From assembly GCA_002792995.1 (NCBI GenBank), contig PFPJ01000004.1, positions 1 through 20,788 on the forward strand: a stretch of 20,788 nucleotides of DNA, read 5' to 3'. Below are positions 1-7,369 of this stretch, piece after piece. Positions within the stretch are counted from its first letter, which is position 1, and the number at the start of each line of letters is the position of its first letter. This DNA is from Candidatus Magasanikbacteria bacterium CG_4_10_14_0_2_um_filter_41_10 (GTDB lineage: Bacteria > Patescibacteriota > Patescibacteriia > Magasanikbacterales > UBA922). A program made the translations under genes and the position numbers. The notes below the pieces were generated by a model. The model had not been told where the DNA came from, made no database searches, and saw only the letters and a program-made list of their open reading frames with translations.

Positions 1-766
1 GAGATTTGTGTTGAGACTTTTGTATGCGGATCGAACTCTTTTGTGTGTATACGACCACCGTTCAGTAATGGGATGAGTGGTTTTTTCTTTGAGAAAGTCT
101 TTCCATTTTTCGTGCCACTCTTCGAGCAATTGTATAAAGGTATATTCATCAGTTTTGGTCAACATTGCAACAATTTTTTGGAGTTCTTTACTTGCTTCAA
201 GTTTTGGATTTTTCGTAAGATAGCGTTGAATAATCTGTGCTTGATGGAAGTGACACATTTGTACAGGAATATCTTGAAACACCTGTTTTACCCCTCTACG
301 ACCGTCAATTACCACGGCTTGTATAGTAAACCCATTTGCTTCCAGATGTTCTTTTCCTTGTTTGTAATACGCTATTTTTTCACTTGAGATATGTTTCCAC
401 CACAGATTCTTTTTTGTCCACGCCTCTCGAAAAACCACTACCCCAAATCCACGAGAAAAGAACGTTGCATCGAGGATAAGGGTTACTCTGCGAGGTGAAG
501 CTACGACCACCTTCTGGACATATACATCGTCCAGCTGTCGCTGTACCCACTTAGCACTGCGATTATTATCCTCTCCCAAATCTTTGTAGGTCTGCCGTTT
601 CCATACATAATCGTGAAAGAGCTGTTTTGGCTTTTTTCGTCTCCTCCTTTTGTTCTGGAAACAGGTTCCGCAATGTATACATTTGTACCTCTGTACACTC
701 CTCCTCCGACCATTCTTTTTTACCGCTTGCTCCTTACAAAACGGACACTTTTTTATGATTGTTCAT
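1..766 (-). CDS. IS256/Mutator-like transposase with N-terminal zinc ribbon, 3' end beyond the window, start in a shifted frame
   Basis: An open frame with no internal stop runs from base 747 to base 1 (249 codons) and leaves the window, so the C-terminus is missing. The N-terminus has a zinc-ribbon pattern, CPFC followed by CIHCGTC, then a basic stretch. ILDATFF and VVIDGRRG further on look like the first two acidic positions of a DDE transposase core. MCHFHQAQ resembles the C/H block of the MULE/IS256 superfamily. The third acidic residue would lie outside the window. The only nearby ATG (766) is in another frame: from it the protein stops after MNNHKKVSVL. Removing one A from the A6 run at 749-754 would join ATG to the zinc ribbon as MNNHKKCPFC. 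This could be a frameshift mutation, a sequencing error, transcript slippage, or a non-standard ATA/ATC start. The exact IS family is uncertain; I see no complete element ends. Confidence 0.8.
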
Positions 767-881
767 AGTTTTTACTTGTTTTTTATCTACACTATGCCAT
801 ATTTTCCACTTTTTAGCCTCCCGTTTTGTCCATTAAGTCAAAAAAGCTTCGAAAATAGATGAACTACTTATCCTTTGATTT

Positions 882-909
882 ATTATAACAAATCTGTAGT
901 GTCGCACAA
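882..909 (-). promoter_or_regulatory. Possible transposase promoter
   Basis: On the minus strand a perfect -10 hexamer TATAAT (887-882) lies 16 bp from TTGTGC (909-904), a weak -35. It would start transcription about 110 bases before the transposase ATG. The -35 lies inside a copy of the dif half-site GTGTCGCACAA, so Xer or transposase binding there could affect expression; that link is inference. Confidence 0.45.
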
Positions 910-910
910 T
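898..910 (+). repeat. Extra copy of the dif half-site
   Basis: AGTGTCGCACAAT here is identical over 13 bases to the minus strand of the palindrome (1173-1161), and differs by one base from its plus-strand copy at 1144-1156. The DNA after it (TATAGT, then TCTGTACATTT) does not preserve the second half-site. It could be an att-like site left by a Xer-using element, part of a transposon end, or a duplicated binding site. Confidence 0.55.
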
Positions 911-1135
911 ATAGTTCTGTACATTTTAAAAGGAGGGAGGGGAGTATACCTATATAGGACATCCTATCTATATGGAACTAGCTTGTTACGGCACAAGCAA
1001 ACCTGGATTACGGGGTATTGCAATAAAAAAAATGCAAAAAAATATTTTAAAATAATTTTTGGTCAAGAAAGAAGTTGAGAGTTTCGAAATAGAATGAAAT
1101 GAACTATGTGACATGTTGTATTGAACGTATTCTAC

Positions 1136-1181
1136 GTATACACAGTGTCGCATAATATACATTGTGCGACACTGTGTATAC
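1136..1181. other. dif: Dif-like Xer recombination site within a 46-bp palindrome
   Basis: Two perfect 17-bp arms (GTATACACAGTGTCGCA and its complement) flank a 12-bp centre. Read on the minus strand, 1172-1145 fits the 11-6-11 layout of a XerC/XerD site: half-site GTGTCGCACAA, centre TGTATA, half-site TTATGCGACAC. From memory, the E. coli dif core GCATAATGTATATTATG differs from the matching 17 bases here at one position. Both half-sites are almost mirror images, more symmetric than classical dif, and the symmetry runs 9 bp beyond the core. There is no T-run on either side, so it is not an intrinsic terminator. It may be the chromosomal dimer-resolution site or an att site of an element that uses Xer. 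No Xer gene is in the window. Confidence 0.68.
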
Positions 1182-1267
1182 TCTTTCCTATCTTTCACAA
1201 ACAAGATGTCCTTTACTCTTTTCTCTCCATCATAACGCTGTTCTATTTTTTTAATTTGCCTACAACG

Positions 1268-2293
1268 CTATTGCCAATAAATTCTTCCCGGATATCTGAC
1301 ATCAATATATGATATATTTGAAAAAGATGGGACTTCCTTGAGCGCTGTTCTCAAGCGTTCAATTTGGGCCCCGCTCTCCCCTTCTGGAAGTGTAATATAG
1401 ATTTCTTGACCTCCTGTCGTATGAATTATAGTGTTATACGGTGATGAAATATCTACAAACGTAGGAGTGATGCTAAATTCATTTTGTAATGTCTCATACC
1501 ATGTAACAATTTGACTCACGTATGACTCCTGTACTACCTCAGTATTCACATCAAGTGTCCCAAAAAACCCGTGTGCAATATCTACGATAAGAGGATATTC
1601 ACCGACATCCTTCATAATCATATGTGTGTCTGGAATATGATGTCTTGCAATTTCTTTTTTCTCAGATATTTCTTCACCTAGCTCATTGGTACTTGTGACA
1701 ATAGTTGTTTCTATACTCCATTCAGCATCGGTAACTTTTCTCACTGGCTCAACAATTTTTCCTGTCAAACCCATAAAATGATAGGCATCGCCGTTGTCAT
1801 ATAAAACGGTAGAAAGTCGCTCTTCCAATTGAATTATAAGTGTATCGGGAAATTGTTTTTTCACAATAACCTGGTTGAGAGGAAATCGCTCATTTAAAAT
1901 AGATGCTATTTCGTCTGTATTCACAAAGATATAACTCTTTGCTGGAAACACAAACCATTTGTTGTAGTTCATCGCACCATATACTGTTTGTTGAATTTTT
2001 TCTTCATCAAGTCGTTCTATACCTATTGTATTAATATGTGAAATATGAAAAAAAGGATGATAGACCAATAATCCTAACATTCCAAGGATAGAAACAAAAA
2101 GAAGTATTCCGTATAGTTTCATACGAAGTGCATACCCATGTTGTAGTACTTTTTGTATTGGGTTTTTTTTCCTTCCTCGCCATGCAAAGTCTTTTGCTTT
2201 TCCTCTTGAATATAAAGCATGCCTACTTTTTACATAGACTCTTGTAGAAGATGTTTTGTATTTTCGATACCCCATACACAAGTGGACAAGCAC
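1268..2293 (-). CDS. ftsQ: Cell division protein FtsQ/DivIB
   Basis: Bitopic membrane protein of the divisome that links FtsB/FtsL to septal synthesis. It has a basic cytoplasmic N-terminus of about 57 residues, one membrane segment (about 58-80, LYGILLFVSILGMLGLLVY), then a POTRA-like domain. That domain opens with ISHINTIGIERLDEEKI and continues through the FPDTLIIQLEER strand, typical of FtsQ. A beta domain follows to about residue 341. The first start is GTG at 2293; ATG at 2275 (six codons later) is an alternative, and neither has a clear Shine-Dalgarno sequence. It is last in the string and lies 13 bases after the FemX-like gene. FtsQ next to peptidoglycan genes fits a division and cell-wall cluster, although ftsA, ftsZ and murC are not here. 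Confidence 0.88.
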   Translation of the reverse strand: MLVHLCMGYRKYKTSSTRVYVKSRHALYSRGKAKDFAWRGRKKNPIQKVLQHGYALRMKLYGILLFVSILGMLGLLVYHPFFHISHINTIGIERLDEEKIQQTVYGAMNYNKWFVFPAKSYIFVNTDEIASILNERFPLNQVIVKKQFPDTLIIQLEERLSTVLYDNGDAYHFMGLTGKIVEPVRKVTDAEWSIETTIVTSTNELGEEISEKKEIARHHIPDTHMIMKDVGEYPLIVDIAHGFFGTLDVNTEVVQESYVSQIVTWYETLQNEFSITPTFVDISSPYNTIIHTTGGQEIYITLPEGESGAQIERLRTALKEVPSFSNISYIDVRYPGRIYWQ

Positions 2294-2306
2294 ACGTCGT
2301 GGTTCA

Positions 2307-3329
2307 TTAGAATCCTCTTTTTTTCTTCCTGAGTGTTTCTATGCACCAATTAAACCAATATTTTTTTGTCAGAGGTAAATCCTGACAATGAAGGAGATCT
2401 TCCTGAAATCCACCAAAGCCTCTCTTGAAATGCCCAATACCAGCAAAGGGATGATTGCGTGATGCACCTGGCGGCTCAACACCCCAAAAATTGTACCAAC
2501 GCATCCCTCTTTTTTTTGCTTCCAGAATAACATTCCATTGGATCATGTATGATGTTGGTAATTTTTTATCCAAATTTCGTGACGCACTATGTCGATAGAC
2601 TGCCATATTCCCGTAAAAGATAATAATCGCCGCAGCATCAGGTTCCCCATTTGGCAACGTCGCAAGATATACCAATGCTTCTCCATCCTTGGCAAATTGA
2701 GAAAATTCATTGTCAATGTATGGACGAGAAAACCGTGTAAAATTATGACGTTTTTCTGTTTCATCGAGCATGGCGTGAAGTATGCCCAATGCAGCTGGCT
2801 TGACAGACGTTTCCACCGTTACCCCTTCTCTTTCACAACGATGAATCAAATTTCTATGATTTTTTTTCATGTTTGCAAGCAATGTTTCTTCACTTTGTGA
2901 CAAATCGAGTAACCAGCTATTTTCAGCAAGAACGTGCATAGGAGCTGGACGGAAACCATGATCTTGTAATACCGCTCTCCCCTCTTGGGAATCAGACAAG
3001 AAAGGACTAACGCGAATAAAATCCATGTGTTCTACTTTTGCTTTCTTGGCAAGAGCTGTGAAAAAAGCCTCAACCATGTTTTTATCATCAAACGCAAGGA
3101 TGGGGCCATATGGCAAGTAGAAAAAATGTCCTCTCTTTGCATGTGTGGTTAGAACAACGCTTCCTCCCACAAGTTCCTCTCCTTTGTACACACCAAGAAT
3201 CCAATATTGTTCATGGAGCGATACATAGAATTCTCCGTATTTGTATGACTGCACAAAAGGACTATACTTTTGTTTTTTTACAAAGGCGTCCCATTCTTTT
3301 TTTTGTAATACTTCTCTTATTGAATACAT
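2307..3329 (-). CDS. FemAB/FemX-like peptidoglycan bridge aminoacyltransferase
   Basis: FemABX enzymes add amino acids from aminoacyl-tRNA to the stem peptide of lipid II, on the cytoplasmic side of the membrane, to build cross-bridges. The 340-residue protein has the two-GNAT-fold layout of the family. It shows FVQSYKYGEF near the N-terminus, LPYGPI near residue 92, a central MKKNHRNLIHRCEREGV segment like the FemX substrate-binding strand, and the C-terminal signature YNFWGVEPPG...HPFAGIGHFKRGFGG. It lacks the long coiled-coil arm of Staphylococcus FemA. Start is ATG, three bases after the aminotransferase stop codon. Its place beside MurF and FtsQ supports a wall role. The amino acid added cannot be told from sequence. 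Confidence 0.85.
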   Translation of the reverse strand: MYSIREVLQKKEWDAFVKKQKYSPFVQSYKYGEFYVSLHEQYWILGVYKGEELVGGSVVLTTHAKRGHFFYLPYGPILAFDDKNMVEAFFTALAKKAKVEHMDFIRVSPFLSDSQEGRAVLQDHGFRPAPMHVLAENSWLLDLSQSEETLLANMKKNHRNLIHRCEREGVTVETSVKPAALGILHAMLDETEKRHNFTRFSRPYIDNEFSQFAKDGEALVYLATLPNGEPDAAAIIIFYGNMAVYRHSASRNLDKKLPTSYMIQWNVILEAKKRGMRWYNFWGVEPPGASRNHPFAGIGHFKRGFGGFQEDLLHCQDLPLTKKYWFNWCIETLRKKKRGF

Positions 3330-3332
3330 ATA

Positions 3333-4574
3333 TTACTCAAATAATGTTGCAATGATTCTTGGCACATCGGCGTCTTGAATATGAATATTTGTGGGGAGGT
3401 TTATTGCTTTGCTTGTTCGTTCTTCTGCCACAGGGCACATATGTTCCACATACCCTGCTTCATTGAGATCCACGTCTCCCGGACCTATCACAAGTGAATA
3501 CCAATCCCCCAGAAGTACGCCTTTGTGTTTTGCACGTGCGCGAACAGCACGAGGATTTTCCATAAAGAGTGGGTATCGCAAATAAATATGCGATGCATCA
3601 TCTACCTGATATTCTATCGATGTCTTTCCTTCGAGTGCTTTTTTGTAGAGAACCGCAATGTGTTTTCTATGTGTATTGAATGTTTCTATTTCTGGAAATT
3701 GGGACACGAGGAGTGCAGCTAGTGCATTTGGCAATTTGCTAGGATACCAAGGGACTCTCTTCCCTACTTTTTCTTCTGGATAGATAATTTTGTTCGTTAT
3801 ATGCAAAACTTTTACAAGTTTTAGAAGTAGTTTCCCAAAAAAAAGATGATAAAATCGTTTTCCAATTGGAAAGAGAACAACATGCAGAAGGTGTTGTCGA
3901 ACGACTCTTCGGGGTGATTCAGGAAGTGCCTGCTGTGATTTTTCTAAACTATGAAAGAGATCTCTATCTTTGGTTATCAATGCTCCCCCACGCACACATG
4001 AAATAACTTTTTCCCCACCAAAACTCAACATGCCCACATCTGCAAATGTTCCTGTGAGTTTTCCTTTGTATCGTGCACCAAGAGAATGTGCGCAGTCTTC
4101 TATTGTCTTCAGATGAAACGCTTTTGCGACGTCCATGAGTGCATCAATATTCGCAGGGAGTCCGAAGGTATGTTGGATAATAATTGCTTTTGTCTGTGAA
4201 GAACACTTCTGACGTGCTTTTTCCGGATCCATATTCAGTGTTTCTTTTTCAATGTCTATATATACAGGCGTCGCACCTGTCCACTTGATAGCATTTACGA
4301 CCACCATGCAGGTATATGCCTGGACCAACACTTCGTCTCCCTTCCCTATCCCCATTGCTTTGAGTGCTTCGTAGAGTGCTGAACGCCCACTATCATAGAC
4401 AAGTGCATTTGTTTGTTCGCCAAAATATCCTTCTATACTTGCGGTAATATCCTTGCGAAAGGAACCCTTCTTCCATGATGACCACTTCCAAGGAAATAAT
4501 AAAAAAGACAACGCAATACGCATGTCTTTTGGACGTGTGCTTGGACTAAACCCTGTAAAAAGTGTTTGTTTCAT
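3333..4574 (-). CDS. DegT/DnrJ/EryC1-type PLP aminotransferase
   Basis: A 413-residue fold-type-I aminotransferase of the family that usually transfers an amino group to a nucleotide-linked keto sugar. The order of motifs fits: YDSGRSALYEAL (about 60-71) as the phosphate-binding start, QAYTCMVVVNAI (85-96), TIEDCAHSLGA (157-167) with the PLP aspartate D160, and LSFGGEKVIS (183-192) with the probable Schiff-base lysine K189, followed by VRGGALIT. The lysine region is of the GGEKVIS type rather than the common SFxxxKxL type. Start is ATG two bases after the MurF-like stop. The neighbours suggest a wall-linked or surface-glycan sugar, but no sugar epimerase or dehydratase is present, so the substrate is unknown. 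Confidence 0.85.
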   Translation of the reverse strand: MKQTLFTGFSPSTRPKDMRIALSFLLFPWKWSSWKKGSFRKDITASIEGYFGEQTNALVYDSGRSALYEALKAMGIGKGDEVLVQAYTCMVVVNAIKWTGATPVYIDIEKETLNMDPEKARQKCSSQTKAIIIQHTFGLPANIDALMDVAKAFHLKTIEDCAHSLGARYKGKLTGTFADVGMLSFGGEKVISCVRGGALITKDRDLFHSLEKSQQALPESPRRVVRQHLLHVVLFPIGKRFYHLFFGKLLLKLVKVLHITNKIIYPEEKVGKRVPWYPSKLPNALAALLVSQFPEIETFNTHRKHIAVLYKKALEGKTSIEYQVDDASHIYLRYPLFMENPRAVRARAKHKGVLLGDWYSLVIGPGDVDLNEAGYVEHMCPVAEERTSKAINLPTNIHIQDADVPRIIATLFE

Positions 4575-4576
4575 GT

Positions 4577-6160
4577 TTAAATACCTAATTCTTTAGTTAC
4601 CATCGTATGCAGTCTGTTTTCTATAAGGATAACGACATCTGAATCTTTCAGTGATTGAACATACTCAAGCAACTCTTGCGGAGAATACATATGTTTGATG
4701 TCTGTATGGAACTTTGAGACAATACCTTGTGTAAGGGGTGGAGCAACATCTTTTTCTGTAATGACCAATTCATCCGCAACAAACGATATTTCTCCTCCAA
4801 TTTGCTCATGCAGTTGATCGCTGAGATCACCCAATTCTCTCATACCTCGAGTAATGACAATTCTCCGCTTTGTGGAAGGAAACGTATTGAGCAAATCTAA
4901 TGCAGCTTTGAAACCCTCAGGATTAGAATTGTAGCTATCATTGATAATAACAGCTTTGCCGTATGGGACAAATGTAATAGATCCATGGCCAGGAGTAAGT
5001 TTTTCGACGGCAGTATTTATCTCTTCGTCCGTCATTCCAATTTTTTTTGCAGCAATTGCTGCAGGAATAATATTGAATGTATTGTGTTTTCCAAGAATAT
5101 TGAGAGACACCGTCATTCTCATATATTCATCTGACACGGTATAGGAAATACCCGTTTTTGTGTTTTCAATATCAGTAATAAGCACATCTGGTTTGTAATC
5201 TTCATCTGAACCAAAGGTACGTACATGACACGAAAGATTTTTTATAACCTGTCGACAATATTCATTATCAACATTGGTAATAGCCCATCCGTCCTTTGGT
5301 AGTGACAGGAGCAATTCTTGTTTTGCTTGGGCGATATTTTCCATTGATCCAAACAACGAAAGGTGTTGTGGGGCGATGGCTGTCAAAATCCCAATAGTCG
5401 GATGAACCATATCACAAATGTTTTGTATTTCTTTTATTCTGTATGCGCCCATTTCTACAACATACACATCGTCATTTGAAAAATTTGTACTCAAGATATG
5501 TTTTGCAACACCTATTTCTGTATTGATATTTTTTGGTGTTTTTTTGATAGTATATTTTGATGCCAAAATCTGTGAAAGGAATTCCTTGGTGCTACTTTTG
5601 CCGTAGCTTCCCGTGATACCAATAACACGCAATTTTTTATATGATGCAATTTTTTTTGTTGCAGCAATAATATATATTTTTTTTGTAAGTGATGATGGTA
5701 TAGAAAGGAGTACAACGACTACTCCTGTAAAAAACCAACGAAATATTAAAATAAGCAAAATAATATTGATATACGGCAAAAAGAACAATAGTAGTATCTC
5801 AAATACCACCAAGGAACCGATAATTACCAACGTTTTTGCGGTGACAACTGGACGACGAATCGATTTTCGTAAGACACAATACACTTTTGTCAGGATATCA
5901 ATGCTGATGATGGTCCCAAGCAAAAAAAGATTTGAAAGCATCCCATGGAGAAGCGTGTAGAGTACAACGACGAGCAGTGAACGCCAAAGAATTCGATACC
6001 CAAAAAGTTCATCCTTGCCTGCTTGTGTAGACAAAAAATCTCTGAACCGGTCTATTCGATATTCTTTGAGCTGGGCGAAGTATGTAAAATATGCGTAGTC
6101 AAAAACTGCACTGATGATCCAGAGCCCTCCTACGATGTATGCCAAAAAAGGAATGCCCAT
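4577..6160 (-). CDS. murF: Membrane-anchored MurF-like Mur ligase
   Basis: MurF joins D-Ala-D-Ala to the UDP-MurNAc tripeptide with ATP, the last cytoplasmic precursor step. Residues about 180-527 form a Mur ligase: P-loop GITGSYGKSSTKEF (181-194), KNINTEIGVAKHIL (210-223), VVEMGAYRIKEI (234-245), and the C-terminal DSYNSNPEGFKAAL (408-421). NINTEIG and DSYNSNPEG point to MurF rather than MurC, D or E. Unusually, about 170 residues with at least four hydrophobic segments (roughly 1-27, 60-95, 108-130, 131-155) precede the ligase. Bacterial MurF is normally soluble and about 450 residues long. TPGHGSI (389-395) has His where many MurF proteins have an Arg (PGR). The next gene starts two bases after its stop. 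The fusion implies precursor assembly at the membrane; that is inference. Confidence 0.85.
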   Translation of the reverse strand: MGIPFLAYIVGGLWIISAVFDYAYFTYFAQLKEYRIDRFRDFLSTQAGKDELFGYRILWRSLLVVVLYTLLHGMLSNLFLLGTIISIDILTKVYCVLRKSIRRPVVTAKTLVIIGSLVVFEILLLFFLPYINIILLILIFRWFFTGVVVVLLSIPSSLTKKIYIIAATKKIASYKKLRVIGITGSYGKSSTKEFLSQILASKYTIKKTPKNINTEIGVAKHILSTNFSNDDVYVVEMGAYRIKEIQNICDMVHPTIGILTAIAPQHLSLFGSMENIAQAKQELLLSLPKDGWAITNVDNEYCRQVIKNLSCHVRTFGSDEDYKPDVLITDIENTKTGISYTVSDEYMRMTVSLNILGKHNTFNIIPAAIAAKKIGMTDEEINTAVEKLTPGHGSITFVPYGKAVIINDSYNSNPEGFKAALDLLNTFPSTKRRIVITRGMRELGDLSDQLHEQIGGEISFVADELVITEKDVAPPLTQGIVSKFHTDIKHMYSPQELLEYVQSLKDSDVVILIENRLHTMVTKELGI

Positions 6161-6166
6161 ACTATA

Positions 6167-6889
6167 TTATGTATTACAAAACTCTAGTATAGCAGATAAT
6201 AGTGCATCTGCGGTCTTTTTGAGATGCAACCCGTGTCTCCCCTGCTCTATCACAACAAAAGATGCTGAGCGGATTCCTTCTGCAATTCTTTTTCCATGTC
6301 GATATGGCACATAGGTGTCATCTGTTCCCTGCATAATGCAGGTTGGTATTGATATAGTCGATAGCAAGTGTTGGAGATCTTGTCGAATAATTTTTTTAAA
6401 AATATCACGTTTGATTCCACTAGTCTCTGAAAAATCTGGAGAATCAGCAACTCTATACAATATTTTTTTTGCAAGATTTTTGAGTTTCTGTGACGGAAGA
6501 ATGGCAATACAACATTTTCCTATCTTTGCCATGGTTCCAAATAGTGCACGTTTGAGATAGTTTTTCGGACGGATGACAGCGGCACCACTGAGAATAAGTT
6601 TGCTTGCAATATTGGGATTGTTTGCAACAAGTTGTGTTGCTACTGCGCCGCCAAAACTATGACCTAGGAGGACAATTGGGTAATTAGGTAATTGGGCAAT
6701 TCGTTCTTTTGCAAAGTTTGCATACTCCTCTACTCCCCACACATCTTTCGGACATGGTTCATTTCCAAAGCACGGTAAATCGATCACAACGACATCTTGA
6801 AAATGTGGTTTTGCAAGTGCTACAAAATCAGCCCACATTTCATGCGAGCCACCCCAGCCGGGTAAGATGACGAGAATTGAAAAATTCAT
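6167..6889 (-). CDS. Alpha/beta-hydrolase fold protein
   Basis: A 240-residue single-domain hydrolase. It opens with LPGWGGSHEMW, a typical oxyanion loop, and has the nucleophile elbow GHSFGG with Ser78. A probable acid sits in QGTDDTYVP (Asp190 or 191) and a catalytic His in GRHGLH (His219 or 222). No signal peptide is visible, so it is probably cytoplasmic. Its ATG overlaps the Nudix stop codon (ATGA), which suggests translational coupling. The lid region (about 108-165) is basic and helical. Substrate cannot be predicted; such proteins include esterases, lipases and C-C hydrolases. Confidence 0.82.
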   Translation of the reverse strand: MNFSILVILPGWGGSHEMWADFVALAKPHFQDVVVIDLPCFGNEPCPKDVWGVEEYANFAKERIAQLPNYPIVLLGHSFGGAVATQLVANNPNIASKLILSGAAVIRPKNYLKRALFGTMAKIGKCCIAILPSQKLKNLAKKILYRVADSPDFSETSGIKRDIFKKIIRQDLQHLLSTISIPTCIMQGTDDTYVPYRHGKRIAEGIRSASFVVIEQGRHGLHLKKTADALLSAILEFCNT

Positions 6890-7368
6890 AACATTTTTTC
6901 TGCTTTCCTAATCATCGGACGAGAATCTACTGAGTGAATAAAGATCGCATCTGCCAAGGAATCCAGTGGCACCCATTCGGGCATCCCTCCACCATGATCC
7001 TTTTCCCATTGATCCAGATACTCCATACTGAGCTCTCCAGAAATTTTTTTACAGGAGACATAGATGAGCACCGCTTGATACGGTTTTTCGTCTTCATACT
7101 GAAAAAAATTCATTTTGCAGTCGATGAGTTGGTCCATCTTTACTTTTATACCTGTTTCTTCCCAATATTCACGTTCTAAACATTCTTCAAATGTTTCTCC
7201 GATCTTCAGTCCACCACCAGGCAAATCCAACCCACCAAGTTGCTTGGTAAGCAACACGTTGTTTTCTTCTATCAATATTCCATATACAGAAACTCGCAAA
7301 GACAGCTGGAAAACATCCATCTCTACTTCTTCATGTGCTAGATTTGTACCAATAACGGTCTTCTTCAT
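6886..7368 (-). CDS. Nudix hydrolase
   Basis: A small Nudix pyrophosphatase of about 160 residues, expected to cleave a nucleoside diphosphate linked to another moiety with Mg2+ or Mn2+. The full Nudix box is present: G-x5-E (GLKIGE), seven residues, then REYWEETGI. It is preceded by LGGLDLPGGG. The best start is ATG at 7368, because GGAG lies six bases before it; the in-frame TTG at 7380 lies inside the serS end and has less support. From 7368 the gene begins one base after the serS stop. It ends with an ATGA overlap into the hydrolase gene. Substrate unknown. Confidence 0.85.
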   Translation of the reverse strand: MKKTVIGTNLAHEEVEMDVFQLSLRVSVYGILIEENNVLLTKQLGGLDLPGGGLKIGETFEECLEREYWEETGIKVKMDQLIDCKMNFFQYEDEKPYQAVLIYVSCKKISGELSMEYLDQWEKDHGGGMPEWVPLDSLADAIFIHSVDSRPMIRKAEKML

Positions 7369-7369
7369 A

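Larger units (their letters stand above)
767..1267. other. Noncoding stretch between transposase and ftsQ
   Basis: I see no convincing gene in these 500 bases. Short open frames exist on both strands but lack Shine-Dalgarno sequences, recognisable domains and plausible composition. The stretch holds the putative transposase promoter, the half-site at 898-910, a purine run near 931-944, a small hairpin GCTTGT/ACAAGC at 981-998, an A/T-rich block near 1021-1062 and the large dif-like palindrome at 1136-1181. No intrinsic terminator for ftsQ is visible between 1182 and 1267. Confidence 0.6.

Noticed and set aside
951..972. Short inverted repeat ATAGGA/TCCTAT
   Set aside because: Six-bp arms with a two-base loop in AT-rich DNA are expected by chance.
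981..998. GCTTGT/ACAAGC hairpin
   Set aside because: Six-bp stem without a T-run; too weak to call a terminator or RNA gene.
1136..1181. Palindrome as the intrinsic terminator of ftsQ
   Set aside because: No T-run follows the stem on either strand, and the sequence fits a dif site far better.
986..1204. 72-codon minus-strand open frame crossing the palindrome
   Set aside because: No Shine-Dalgarno, no recognisable domain, and it reads through a symmetric DNA site and AT-rich filler.
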